Shown: positions 40,881 through 49,692, numbered from the stretch's first letter. The stretch is DNA of 64,000 nucleotides from Elusimicrobiota bacterium (GCA_016208085.1 JACQYT010000109.1:1-64000), one strand, 5' to 3'. The notes: a model not told the origin generated them from the sequence alone. A program made the numbers and translations.

Positions 40881-41155
40881 AAAATGTTGTCCGACAACAT
40901 TTTATCCTACCCGGCACGGGGTTTTCTTCAACACCTTGCCGGGGTGGAGCGAAGCGACACAATTCAACTGTATCCAACAGGATGAGGGGGAAATTTCTTT
41001 CCCCCTCAAACTCCCCTTTGCCCCAAGGTTACCCCGCCCGAAGAAAGGCTAAAGGATAAAGGCTGAAGGATGAAGGAAAAACAAAGAGATTATTCCGGCC
41101 TTTAGCCTTTATCCCTGATCCTTTATCCTTTCTTTAGGGCGGGGTATGGTAAAAA
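40881..41155. repeat. Mosaic palindromic repeat carrying a nested heptamer hairpin
   Basis: AAAATGTTGTCCGACAACATTTTATC..CCGGCACGGGG..GAGGGGGAAATTTCTTTCCCCCTC..CCCCAAGGTTACCCCGCCC[heptamer hairpin]AGGGCGGGGTATGGTAAAAATT. Confidence 0.8.
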
Positions 41156-41503
41156 TTGGCGTTTTTGTTTGCTTTTGCCCTCTACCCTATCTTCGCGGCC
41201 GGGGCCCCGGGAAATTCAGCCGCTCTGCTCATGACCGTGACTCCCAACCGCGACGGCAAAAACGACACTTTCATTTTCAGGTGTTATAATCCCTGGGATT
41301 TCCGCATAACCGCGACAATTTACGGGCTGCGCGGCGAGAGGTTGGCTTCCATGCGGATTAAGTCCGATAAATCCATAACGTATCCGTACGATTACCTTGA
41401 ATGGGATCCCGACTCCGGCGCCAGAGCGCCGGGCGGGCTCTACCTGTATGAAGTAATCGTCAACAATAAAGCCTATAAAGGCACAGTGGCGGTAATAAGA
41501 TAG
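41156..41503 (+). CDS. Short secreted stand-alone gliding/FlgD-type C-terminal module
   Basis: TTG start, signal-like N-terminus, LMTVTPNRDGKNDTFIFRCYN...APGGLYLYEVIVNNKAYKGTVAVIR. Confidence 0.55.
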   Translation: MAFLFAFALYPIFAAGAPGNSAALLMTVTPNRDGKNDTFIFRCYNPWDFRITATIYGLRGERLASMRIKSDKSITYPYDYLEWDPDSGARAPGGLYLYEVIVNNKAYKGTVAVIR

Positions 41504-41550
41504 TATAGGGGAAAGGGGAGAGGGAAAAGGCAATTAATGAGATTGAGTTT

Positions 41551-43557
41551 ATGAATATTGCAACGCATAATAAGCAGAGGGTAAGAGTTTTGGGACTTCT
41601 TTTGGTTTTTACCCTATACCCTATACCCTATACCCTACACCCTGCATTTGCCGCTTTTGAAGATCTGGGCGTAGGCGCCAGAGTGCCCGGCATGGGTAAC
41701 GCCTTTGTGGCCATCGCCGACGACGCCAGCTCGGCCTATTACAATCCCGCGGGCCTCGCCTTTGTGGAACGGCCGAAAGCGACGGCCTCGCATTCCATGC
41801 TCTATTCAGGCCTGGACGACGGCTCAAACCTGGGGCTCACAAATCTGGTCATAGCCGCCCCCATCTGGGGCGGACGCCTGGGCACGGCGGGCTTTTTGTG
41901 GAACCAGTTCTCGCTGTCCGGCGTATACGCCGAAAGGACCATCCAGGCCGCCTACGGTTTCAGATTGCCGAAAAACACCATATTTGAAAAATTCGCGGTC
42001 GGCGCCTCCGTCAAATATCTGAGCCATTCCTTTTCAAGGCTGGACGAATCCTATAATGCCATGAATGACCTGATTGCCAACGCCGGGCCGGATCCCGTGC
42101 TTATGGGAAAAAACTCAAGGTCCGTGATCGACGCGGACGCGGGTCTCATATTTCAGCTCACAAAAAAGTACGCCATCGGCGCGGCGGTGCTGAACCTGAG
42201 GCAAGCCGACGTCGGGTTTGCTTCCGCGGACCAGGTCCCCATGAAAACGCGGGTGGGCGGCTCCTATAAAAGCCTGTGGATGATTATGACGGCCGAGGCA
42301 AGGATGCAAAAAGGCCCGGACGGCAAGCTGGACAAAGACTTCATTTTCGCGGCTGAAAAGGTTTTCCCGAGCCTTGACAGGGGAGACGTGGGAATCAGGG
42401 CCTCGCTTGGAGCCGGCGACAGGGATTTCAGGCAGGTGACGGCCGGGCTGTCCTACAAAATAAACAGGATCCAGTTTGATTACGGATTTTCAATACCGCT
42501 CGGCACGGTCCGCAGCACCGTCGGCAACCACAGGCTGGCCCTGGCTTACCATTTCGGTTCGCTTACCTCCGGCGAGCAGTATGCCGCGCAGCTTCTGGAC
42601 GAGTATAAACAGCTGAGAGAAAGCCCGGATTACTCCGACTCAAGGAACACTTTAAGCCTGAACGACCCGCGCCTCAAGGAGGTTAAGGCCCTGGTGAATC
42701 AGGAGGATTTTTACGCGGCAAACAGGACGCTGATGGACAAGGCAAACGACCTGCTGCCCAACGCCTCCGTGATAAACCTGGCAAAGCGCCTGGGACTGAC
42801 GGCGGCCTTCTATCCCTCGCGGCCCAAAGAGGCGCGCCGCACCCCCGCAGACGAGATGCTGTCGGCCGGAATACAGAATTACTTAAGGGGCTACGACGCG
42901 AAAGCCATCAAGCTGTTAACCTACGCCCAGGCTGAAAACCAGCGCGACACGGCGTTATCCAATTTTCTGGACAAGGTGGAGGAAACCACCCATCTGAAAG
43001 CCGACAGGGTCCCGGCGAGCTTTAACCGCGGGTATGTGGAATATCAATTCCAGGAATCGGACGCGCTCTACGCCGCTAAAAAATACAACGACGCGTTGGC
43101 GAAGCTCCAGGATATCCTGGATTTCGACCCCGAGAATATTCTTGCAATTAAAAAAATGGGGTCATGCAACTACCTGCTCGGCAACTACGCCCTGGCCCGC
43201 AGGAACTGGGAAAACGCCGTTAAAAAGGAAACCGACCCGGCGGAAAAGGAAAAGCTTCTCAAGATGGTAAGCGACGCCGGCAAAAAAGCGCCGGGCCAGG
43301 AATCCTGGGAACCCCCGGGCGCAGAAACCCCGGCCGCGCCGCCCGGGGCCGGGACGCCGGCCGCCGCGGCTAAAAAAACAACCGGGGGCGCGGGCAACGC
43401 CAGGGAAATAGAAAAGCTCTACCAGATAGGGGCAGATTACTACACTAAGGGCGATTACGGCAAAGCGGCCGATAATTTCAGAAAGATACTGACACTGGAC
43501 CCGGAAAATTCGCAGGCAAAAAAAGCCCTGGAACGTATCATAAGGCTGTCGCAGTGA
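41551..43557 (+). CDS. PorV/UPF0164-like outer membrane beta-barrel protein with C-terminal TPRs
   Basis: FEDLGVGARVPGMGNAFVAIADDASSAYYNPAGLAF; C-terminal TPR (YYTKGDYGKAADNFRKILTLDPENSQAKKALERI). Confidence 0.8.
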   Translation: MNIATHNKQRVRVLGLLLVFTLYPIPYTLHPAFAAFEDLGVGARVPGMGNAFVAIADDASSAYYNPAGLAFVERPKATASHSMLYSGLDDGSNLGLTNLVIAAPIWGGRLGTAGFLWNQFSLSGVYAERTIQAAYGFRLPKNTIFEKFAVGASVKYLSHSFSRLDESYNAMNDLIANAGPDPVLMGKNSRSVIDADAGLIFQLTKKYAIGAAVLNLRQADVGFASADQVPMKTRVGGSYKSLWMIMTAEARMQKGPDGKLDKDFIFAAEKVFPSLDRGDVGIRASLGAGDRDFRQVTAGLSYKINRIQFDYGFSIPLGTVRSTVGNHRLALAYHFGSLTSGEQYAAQLLDEYKQLRESPDYSDSRNTLSLNDPRLKEVKALVNQEDFYAANRTLMDKANDLLPNASVINLAKRLGLTAAFYPSRPKEARRTPADEMLSAGIQNYLRGYDAKAIKLLTYAQAENQRDTALSNFLDKVEETTHLKADRVPASFNRGYVEYQFQESDALYAAKKYNDALAKLQDILDFDPENILAIKKMGSCNYLLGNYALARRNWENAVKKETDPAEKEKLLKMVSDAGKKAPGQESWEPPGAETPAAPPGAGTPAAAAKKTTGGAGNAREIEKLYQIGADYYTKGDYGKAADNFRKILTLDPENSQAKKALERIIRLSQ

Positions 43558-43662
43558 AACAGCAGGCAGAGGTAAAGATGGAGGTATAGGGTAGAGTAAG
43601 AAAATTTACTTTACTTATACCTGTTCCTTTGCCTATACCTTTACCTAAATAGTTCTTAAATA

Positions 43663-45024
43663 ATGAAGCTCTATCACAAGCTGAACGCGGCGCTGGTCAT
43701 TACGGCCCTCTTCTCGGCAGGCCTGTTGTCCGTCATATTTTTCCGTTTCCAGCGCAGCGGTATCATTGCCAATGAACGCCAAAAACTGAATCTTATCTCC
43801 CAGGGGGTGAAAAATATCCTGGCTGAGGCCAGTCTCGCCCGCGATCCGCTGATGCTGGTGGATTATCTTTCAAACCTTTACGCTTATCATCCCGAGATCG
43901 CGGCCATTGAGACCTTTAACGGAAAGTCCTGGCAACCGGTCAGGCCGCGTGGTGCAAGCTTCAAGGGGACAGTCCCTATAAATAGGGACAGTCCCCAATT
44001 CCTGAAAGACGGGCCCCCGGAAGAATTTAAAGCCGGAGCTTACGGGGCAAGGCTTTATCTTTCCCGCAAATACCTGCTTGGGGAACGCTCCAGACTTCTG
44101 GCTGAACTTTCAAAACGCCTGTATTACTCGCTCGCCGGCGCGGTATGCGTTTCCGCGCTGCTGGCCCTCGTCCTAAACTTTCACCTTACCAGACGGCTCA
44201 GAGCCCTCTCCGCCGAGACAAAAGTTCTGGGCGAGGGCCGTTTCGGGCATCAAGTGGAGATTTCAGGTTCGGACGAGATAGCCCGGCTTGCCGCGAATTT
44301 CAACGCGATGTCCCAGAAACTGCTGGAGCTTGAGACCATAAAAAAAGATTTCAGCGCTTGCGTGACCCATGAACTGCGCTCCCCGCTGGGGGCCATAGAA
44401 AGCCACGTCTCGCTTCTGCTCCGGACGCGCAGGCCTAAAGCGGAAAAGGAAAGTCTTGAACGCATAAAGGCCAACGCCGCCCGGCTGGCCAATTTCGTCA
44501 CCAGCCTGCTTGACCTGGCGAAAATAGAGCGGGGGAAGATGGATCTGCACCTGACCGAAGCGGATCCCTGCGCTCTGGCGCGCGACGTAACGGCTTTTTT
44601 AAAGCCGAAAGCCCTGGAAAACGGGGTTACCCTTGAGATATCGGCTGAACCCGGCCGGCTCATAAGCCTGGACAGGGAATTGATCGCGCATGTATTCACG
44701 AACCTGATCTCGAACGCCATAAAATTCACGCCGGCAGGCGGCAGGATAGCGGTCGGCGCGGCTTTTTCCGGGGACGGGAAAATTTTCCGGGCCCGCATAA
44801 AAGACTCCGGGCGGGGCATAGCCGCAGAGGACCGCGGGAAGCTGTTCTCGGTATTCGGCCAGGCCTCCTCCGGCGACGCCGCCACAGGGACGGGGCTCGG
44901 CCTGGCGCTGGCCAAAGGCATCATAGACCTGCACAAAGGGCGCATCGGCTTTGATTCGCAGCCGGGTGCGGGCGCCGCTTTCTGGTTTGAGATACCGGCT
45001 AAGGAGCCGTTAAGAAATAACTGA
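43663..45024 (+). CDS. Sensor histidine kinase (HAMP, HisKA, HATPase)
   Basis: HAMP region, FSACVTHELRSPLGAIESH (H-box), N/G boxes NLISNAIKFTPAGG, DSGRGIAAEDRGKLF. Confidence 0.93.
   Translation: MKLYHKLNAALVITALFSAGLLSVIFFRFQRSGIIANERQKLNLISQGVKNILAEASLARDPLMLVDYLSNLYAYHPEIAAIETFNGKSWQPVRPRGASFKGTVPINRDSPQFLKDGPPEEFKAGAYGARLYLSRKYLLGERSRLLAELSKRLYYSLAGAVCVSALLALVLNFHLTRRLRALSAETKVLGEGRFGHQVEISGSDEIARLAANFNAMSQKLLELETIKKDFSACVTHELRSPLGAIESHVSLLLRTRRPKAEKESLERIKANAARLANFVTSLLDLAKIERGKMDLHLTEADPCALARDVTAFLKPKALENGVTLEISAEPGRLISLDRELIAHVFTNLISNAIKFTPAGGRIAVGAAFSGDGKIFRARIKDSGRGIAAEDRGKLFSVFGQASSGDAATGTGLGLALAKGIIDLHKGRIGFDSQPGAGAAFWFEIPAKEPLRNN
43965..43996. repeat. 32-bp palindrome inside a histidine kinase gene
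   Basis: GGGGACAGTCCCTATAAATAGGGACAGTCCCC; related inverted repeat at 54476-54535. Confidence 0.85.
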
Positions 45025-45134
45025 CACATTTGGAGGCACAGCTTTGAGTCGGATGCAAGGCGCGACGACGATGGTGTAGCTGGGCTACATTGAGGAGGAG
45101 CAACGCAGCAGCCGGCCAAAGATGTGCCTCCCCC
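45003..45134. repeat. MITE-like element (second copy of 32053-32184)
   Basis: Near-identical sequence by eye; followed at 45138-45236 by another element with GGCTGACC/GGTCAGCC ends. Confidence 0.85.
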
Positions 45135-45343
45135 AGGGGGCTGACCGCTTTTGGGCTGCAACTGCGTCTCTCGTCGCTTGCGTAGCGCTGCTACGCCGCG
45201 TTCCTCGTTCCTTGTTTCGCTGCAAAATCGGTCAGCCATCCGGGAACGGATAATTCTCATTCCTGTAATAACTTTGTAATCTGTATCAGTTAGAATTAGG
45301 TGACTATTCAGGCAGCATCCTGTCTACCTGGGTAGTAATCGCT

Positions 45344-46786
45344 ATGGGCAGAAAAATCTTATTATTATTGGTTCTTGCAGCCGCCTCTCCGGGCGCGCTC
45401 GGCGCCCAGCAGATACCGGCCGCGCCGGGCGCCGAAGAAGCCGAGATCTCGGCGCGCATGCAGGAAGACCTTTCCCGGCTTCTTGCCCAGCTGGTCGGCA
45501 AAGAGAAAAGCCGGGCGTTCGTCAATGTGGAAGGGGAATCGGTCCTGAAAAGCAAAACAGAATCCGGCACCCCGCCGGAAGCCGTGCTGGCGCTCCCCGG
45601 CTACGCCCAGGTCTCCATCCTTGAAAAGACCGGAGAGTACATAAAGCAGCAGAAAGCGGAAACGCAGCACACCACGGAATTCAGGATAAAGAAGATAAGC
45701 GTTTCCATCATCTTTGACAGGAGCGTGCCCGACGCCCAGGCCAACGCCGTAAAACTCCTGGTTTCCGACGTCCTCCGGTTAAACAATGCCAGGGGAGACA
45801 GCCTGATCATGGCCAGGGCCGATATGCTTCCCTGGTGGAAAAATCTTTTAGACTCGCCCGACAGCCGCAGGGTTCTCCTTATCGCCGCAATGGCGGCGGT
45901 AGTAATTTTGATCGTTCTGCTGTTCGCCTACACCCTGGGAGGGAAACTTCTGTCGGATTTCTTTGATTACGCGCGCATAAACGCCATCGCAAGCCAGCCC
46001 CTGGCCGGGGGGCCCGGCACGGGCGGCGGCGTCGGGGCCGCCGGCGGGGAAGGCCCGCAAGGAGAATATTCCGATATAATCGACGTAGAAGCCGGGGCCG
46101 CCGGCGCGGGGCTCCTGACGATCCAGTCGGCCTTCGATTTTATAGAAAAGCTCCCGCCGAAGGAAACGGCCGAGCTGCTGGGCGAGGAAAGCGACGAGGA
46201 CGCAGCGGTGGTTATCGCCAATATGGCCGATAAGAAGCCTCACATTTCGTCCAGAATACTTCTTGCCCTTGATCCCGTAAAAAGACAACTGGTTACCTCC
46301 AGAATGGTCGCCCTTAAAGCCGTGGAACCGGAAAAGCTGATGGAAATAGAAAATAATTTGCGCTTAAAACTTGAGAAATCGCTTAAGGGGGCGGAGAAAC
46401 TCGGCCGGCTCCTGAGCCTGGTGGACGAAGCGGACCGCTCCGAGATCATGGACAACCTGGCCCGCGTCGACGCGGCCGGCGCGGGGAAGCTCAGGGACTC
46501 GCTGGTTACGTTCGACGATATCTGCAGGCTGGACGATAAAAATCTGCGGCCCGTAGTGGTCTCCATGCCCTATAAGGACTGGGCGACGGCGCTCCAAGGC
46601 GCCCCTGACGCCTCCGTCATGAACGTGCTTAAACTGTTCCCCGACGATATAAAGCTTATCGTAAAAGATATGCTTACGACCGTCCAGGAAAAAGACGCCG
46701 TCATTAATTCACGGGCCAGAGTGCTCTCAACCGCCCTTGAGCTGAGCGGCAAAGGCAAAATAGAAGTCAAAGCGCAGACGGGATAG
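45344..46786 (+). CDS. FliF C-terminal region / FliG-like fusion protein
   Basis: FliF-like ISVSIIFDRS..LRLNNARGDSLIMARADMLPWWKNLL + TM; FliG-like SRILLALDPVKRQLVTSRMVALKAVEPEKLMEIENNLRLKL and RLLSLVDEADRSEIMDNLARVDAAGAGKLRDSLVTFDDICRLDDKNLRPVVVSMPYKDWATALQGAP. Confidence 0.75.
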   Translation: MGRKILLLLVLAAASPGALGAQQIPAAPGAEEAEISARMQEDLSRLLAQLVGKEKSRAFVNVEGESVLKSKTESGTPPEAVLALPGYAQVSILEKTGEYIKQQKAETQHTTEFRIKKISVSIIFDRSVPDAQANAVKLLVSDVLRLNNARGDSLIMARADMLPWWKNLLDSPDSRRVLLIAAMAAVVILIVLLFAYTLGGKLLSDFFDYARINAIASQPLAGGPGTGGGVGAAGGEGPQGEYSDIIDVEAGAAGAGLLTIQSAFDFIEKLPPKETAELLGEESDEDAAVVIANMADKKPHISSRILLALDPVKRQLVTSRMVALKAVEPEKLMEIENNLRLKLEKSLKGAEKLGRLLSLVDEADRSEIMDNLARVDAAGAGKLRDSLVTFDDICRLDDKNLRPVVVSMPYKDWATALQGAPDASVMNVLKLFPDDIKLIVKDMLTTVQEKDAVINSRARVLSTALELSGKGKIEVKAQTG

Positions 46787-46827
46787 CGAGAAAGCCGGTT
46801 CTTGCTCTCTTGCTCTCTTGCTAATTT

Positions 46828-48855
46828 ATGGATGCTCAAAACAGCAAGTCGCCGGATATTTACGCGGAGATAGACTATCTCTGGACGGCCATGAAGACCG
46901 CGCAGGAGGAGTCCGCTAAGCTGACCGACGCTTACGCCGTGAGCAAGTCCGACGCCGACGCCCTGAAAAGCAGGCTGGCGCACCTTGAAACCGGCCTCCG
47001 GGAAGGCGCTAAGAGGGAACAGGCCTTAAAAGCGGAAATAGCTTATTTAAAAGAAACCATCAAGCATGACGCCGCGACCCTTAAGGGAGCCATGGTTTCG
47101 GCGAACGAGGCCCGGCGGCTCCAGGAAGAGTTGAACGCTTTGGGAACGCGGACGGCCGAAACCGAAAACATTCTCGCCCTGAAGGAAAGCCGCCTGGAAG
47201 CGCTCCGCGAAAAGCTGAAAGGCGCCGAGGAGCGCGGCGCGGAAAAAGAAAAACTTATCGGGGAGCTGGCTTTTAAATTAGACGGGCTCCGGGCGCTGCC
47301 GGAGATAAGCGCGGCCTTATTGCGCGACAGCGCCGCGGCCGGCAGGGAACCCGCGGTGCTTGAAGGGCTGCTGGCCAGGCTGGGAAGCGAAGCCGCGCAA
47401 AACGCCGGGCTCTCCGGCGAACTGGCGAAAATGCATACCGAAGCCGAAAGCGCCGGCGTGCATAACCGCGGGCTCAAAAAAGCCAAAGACAGCCTTGAGG
47501 CGGAACTGAAATTTCAAAAGCGCAAAATCCAGGCCCTGTCCGTCGAGCTTGCGGAAGGCGCCGGCAGGCTGGAAATATCCGCCCGTGAGAGACATAAACT
47601 TGAACAGGACCTGGGCGCCCTGACGTCGGCGCGCGCGGAGCTGAAAGAAGAGCTCTCGGCAATAACTCTTGAGCGCGAGAAATCCCGGAAAGAACTGCTG
47701 GACAAAGACGCCAGGATAACCGATCTTGGGCTGGCTTTGCAGGACGCCGCTTTAAAGACGAGCGAGCAGAAACAGAATTTCGCCGGCGCGGTAAAAAAAG
47801 TTTTTGAACTGCAGTCTACAGCCGCGACCTTGCGGGAAACCCTGAAAGAAAGCCGCCGGAGCGCCGAAGAGCTGGCCGGAACGCTTGAAGCCAAAAAAGT
47901 CGAAGCGGAAAAGCTTAACGCCCTTCTCCGCGAAGGCAGCGCGGACGTGAGGCAGGAGCGCGAGCTCAATAAGCGTTCGCTTGTTAAAATAAAAACGCTT
48001 GAAAACGAGTTGGAGTCCTTTAAGGCCAGAGTCGCCAGGTCCGAAGAATACGCGGGCTCCATCCTGAGAAAACTTGAAGAACGCGAAAAATACGCGGACG
48101 GTCTGAGAAAAGAGCTGAGCAGGATACCGGCCCTTGAACTGGAAACGGATAGGCTCAAAAAACATAATCTCACGCTCGCCGGCTTTATAAGGACCGAGCA
48201 GGCCGAGTTCACCGGAAAAATACTGAAAAGCCTGTCAAAAACAGCCGGCGATCTCAAACTTTTCAATGTCTGCCTTTCCGCCGACCAGGCGAAGCGCCTG
48301 TCCCCGGCCCTTAAGAACCTCTACGCCGCGGTGAACCTGCTGAAAGCCTGGCAGGCCTATATGGATGAGGGGGAGTTTGAAAAAGAAACCGCCGATCTCA
48401 AGGCGCTCGTCGCCGACCTCGCCGCCGCCTGGGAAAAAGCTTTTAAAGCCAGGAAGCTGGGGTTCTCCGCCCACCTCGGCGCAAACCTCGCGCGCTCGAG
48501 CATAAACCCGGAAAAGATCAAAATGGCATTGTACCAACTGGTCAAGAACGCCTACGAAAATCTAACCGCCGGTTCTTCCCTTAAAATAATCTTTGAGGTG
48601 AGCGGGGACGGAAAATGCGCGGCGATAAAATTCGATGATACCGGTCCCGGCCTGTCCCAAAGCGTGCTGGACCGGCTTTTTGCGCCCTTTAACACCTCTA
48701 AAAAGGACCGGGTCGGCCTGGGCCTGGCCCTGGTGAACCGCATAGCCCGCCTGCACGGCGGAGAGTTCACGGCCGCCAATAAAAAGGGCCGGGGCCTGCT
48801 TGCCGAGTTGAAGCTTCCCCTGTCCGACGAACACGGCGAACCGCCGCCGCAATAG
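46828..48855 (+). CDS. Long coiled-coil protein with C-terminal HATPase_c (atypical histidine kinase)
   Basis: ~470 aa coiled coil; ALYQLVKNAYENLTAG (N box), FDDTGPGLSQSVLDRLFAPFNTSKKDRVGLGLALVNRIARLHGG (G boxes). Confidence 0.82.
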   Translation: MDAQNSKSPDIYAEIDYLWTAMKTAQEESAKLTDAYAVSKSDADALKSRLAHLETGLREGAKREQALKAEIAYLKETIKHDAATLKGAMVSANEARRLQEELNALGTRTAETENILALKESRLEALREKLKGAEERGAEKEKLIGELAFKLDGLRALPEISAALLRDSAAAGREPAVLEGLLARLGSEAAQNAGLSGELAKMHTEAESAGVHNRGLKKAKDSLEAELKFQKRKIQALSVELAEGAGRLEISARERHKLEQDLGALTSARAELKEELSAITLEREKSRKELLDKDARITDLGLALQDAALKTSEQKQNFAGAVKKVFELQSTAATLRETLKESRRSAEELAGTLEAKKVEAEKLNALLREGSADVRQERELNKRSLVKIKTLENELESFKARVARSEEYAGSILRKLEEREKYADGLRKELSRIPALELETDRLKKHNLTLAGFIRTEQAEFTGKILKSLSKTAGDLKLFNVCLSADQAKRLSPALKNLYAAVNLLKAWQAYMDEGEFEKETADLKALVADLAAAWEKAFKARKLGFSAHLGANLARSSINPEKIKMALYQLVKNAYENLTAGSSLKIIFEVSGDGKCAAIKFDDTGPGLSQSVLDRLFAPFNTSKKDRVGLGLALVNRIARLHGGEFTAANKKGRGLLAELKLPLSDEHGEPPPQ

Positions 48856-48910
48856 GGAAAAAATCGTAACTACTCAGCTGACAGTCGCTACATCTGCATC
48901 TCCTACTTTC

Positions 48911-48962
48911 GTAGTTGCAATGCTTGCTTTGCCTTTTTGAGCAGAGTAAACTCTGCCACTAC
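48911..48962. repeat. REP/BIME-like element
   Basis: GTAG-TTGCAATGCTTGCTTTGCC-TTTTTGA-GCAGAGTAAACTCTGC-CACTAC. Confidence 0.65.
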
Positions 48963-48993
48963 AATTACAGGCAGAACTGAGTAGTTACCAAAA

Positions 48994-49692
48994 TCAAGCC
49001 TTGAAGATGTAGCCTATGCCGAAGACGGTGGAGATCGTCACCCCCGAGCCCTTAAGCTTCTTGCGCAAAACCTCGATGCGCTTGTCCACCGAGCGCAGAT
49101 TCACGCCGAGATCCGTCTTCCAGACCTGCTGGATCAAAGTGCCCCTTCCCATCACCCTGCCCGCATTGCCCGCAAAATAAAGCAGCATATCAAACTCAAG
49201 CGAAGTTAAGGGGAGTTCGCGCCCTTTCAGCGCGGCCGTCCGTGAAACAACGGAAACCTCCAAAGCCCCTATTTTAACCGGGGCCTCCCCGCCCGCGGCG
49301 GGGGGGGCGGAGCGCGCCCGGCGGTTCACGAGCAGATTGACGAGCCGCGGCCCCAGCAGAGCGGCGTCCCCGGGCAGGACAAAATATTCATCGGCGCCGG
49401 TTTCAAAACCGGAGGCGATCTCGCGGGAAGTCCTTGGCGCGGCGGAAACAGCGGCTATCAGCATAGCGGCCGCGCCCGGGTTTCGCCGCAGGACCAGTAT
49501 AAGGTCCGCCCCGCTTATCTCAGGACACTCCATGTCTATGACCGCCAGTTCGGGCGCGCGCCGCAGGACAGCCGCGATAAAACTTGACGCAGTCTTATAT
49601 AAGACCGCGTCCGGCAGGGCCGCGGCGATGAGCCGGCTCAGCTCAAGGCCCGGGGAAAGCGCCGCAACTTGTGTTTTTTTACGCGGAGGCAT
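48994..49692 (-). CDS. Response regulator-like protein with OmpR/PhoB winged-helix domain (degenerate receiver)
   Basis: LPLTSLEFDMLLYFAGNAGRVMGRGTLIQQVWKTDLGVNLRSVDKRIEVLRKKL; receiver lacks the N-terminal acidic pair. Confidence 0.85.
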   Translation of the reverse strand: MPPRKKTQVAALSPGLELSRLIAAALPDAVLYKTASSFIAAVLRRAPELAVIDMECPEISGADLILVLRRNPGAAAMLIAAVSAAPRTSREIASGFETGADEYFVLPGDAALLGPRLVNLLVNRRARSAPPAAGGEAPVKIGALEVSVVSRTAALKGRELPLTSLEFDMLLYFAGNAGRVMGRGTLIQQVWKTDLGVNLRSVDKRIEVLRKKLKGSGVTISTVFGIGYIFKA

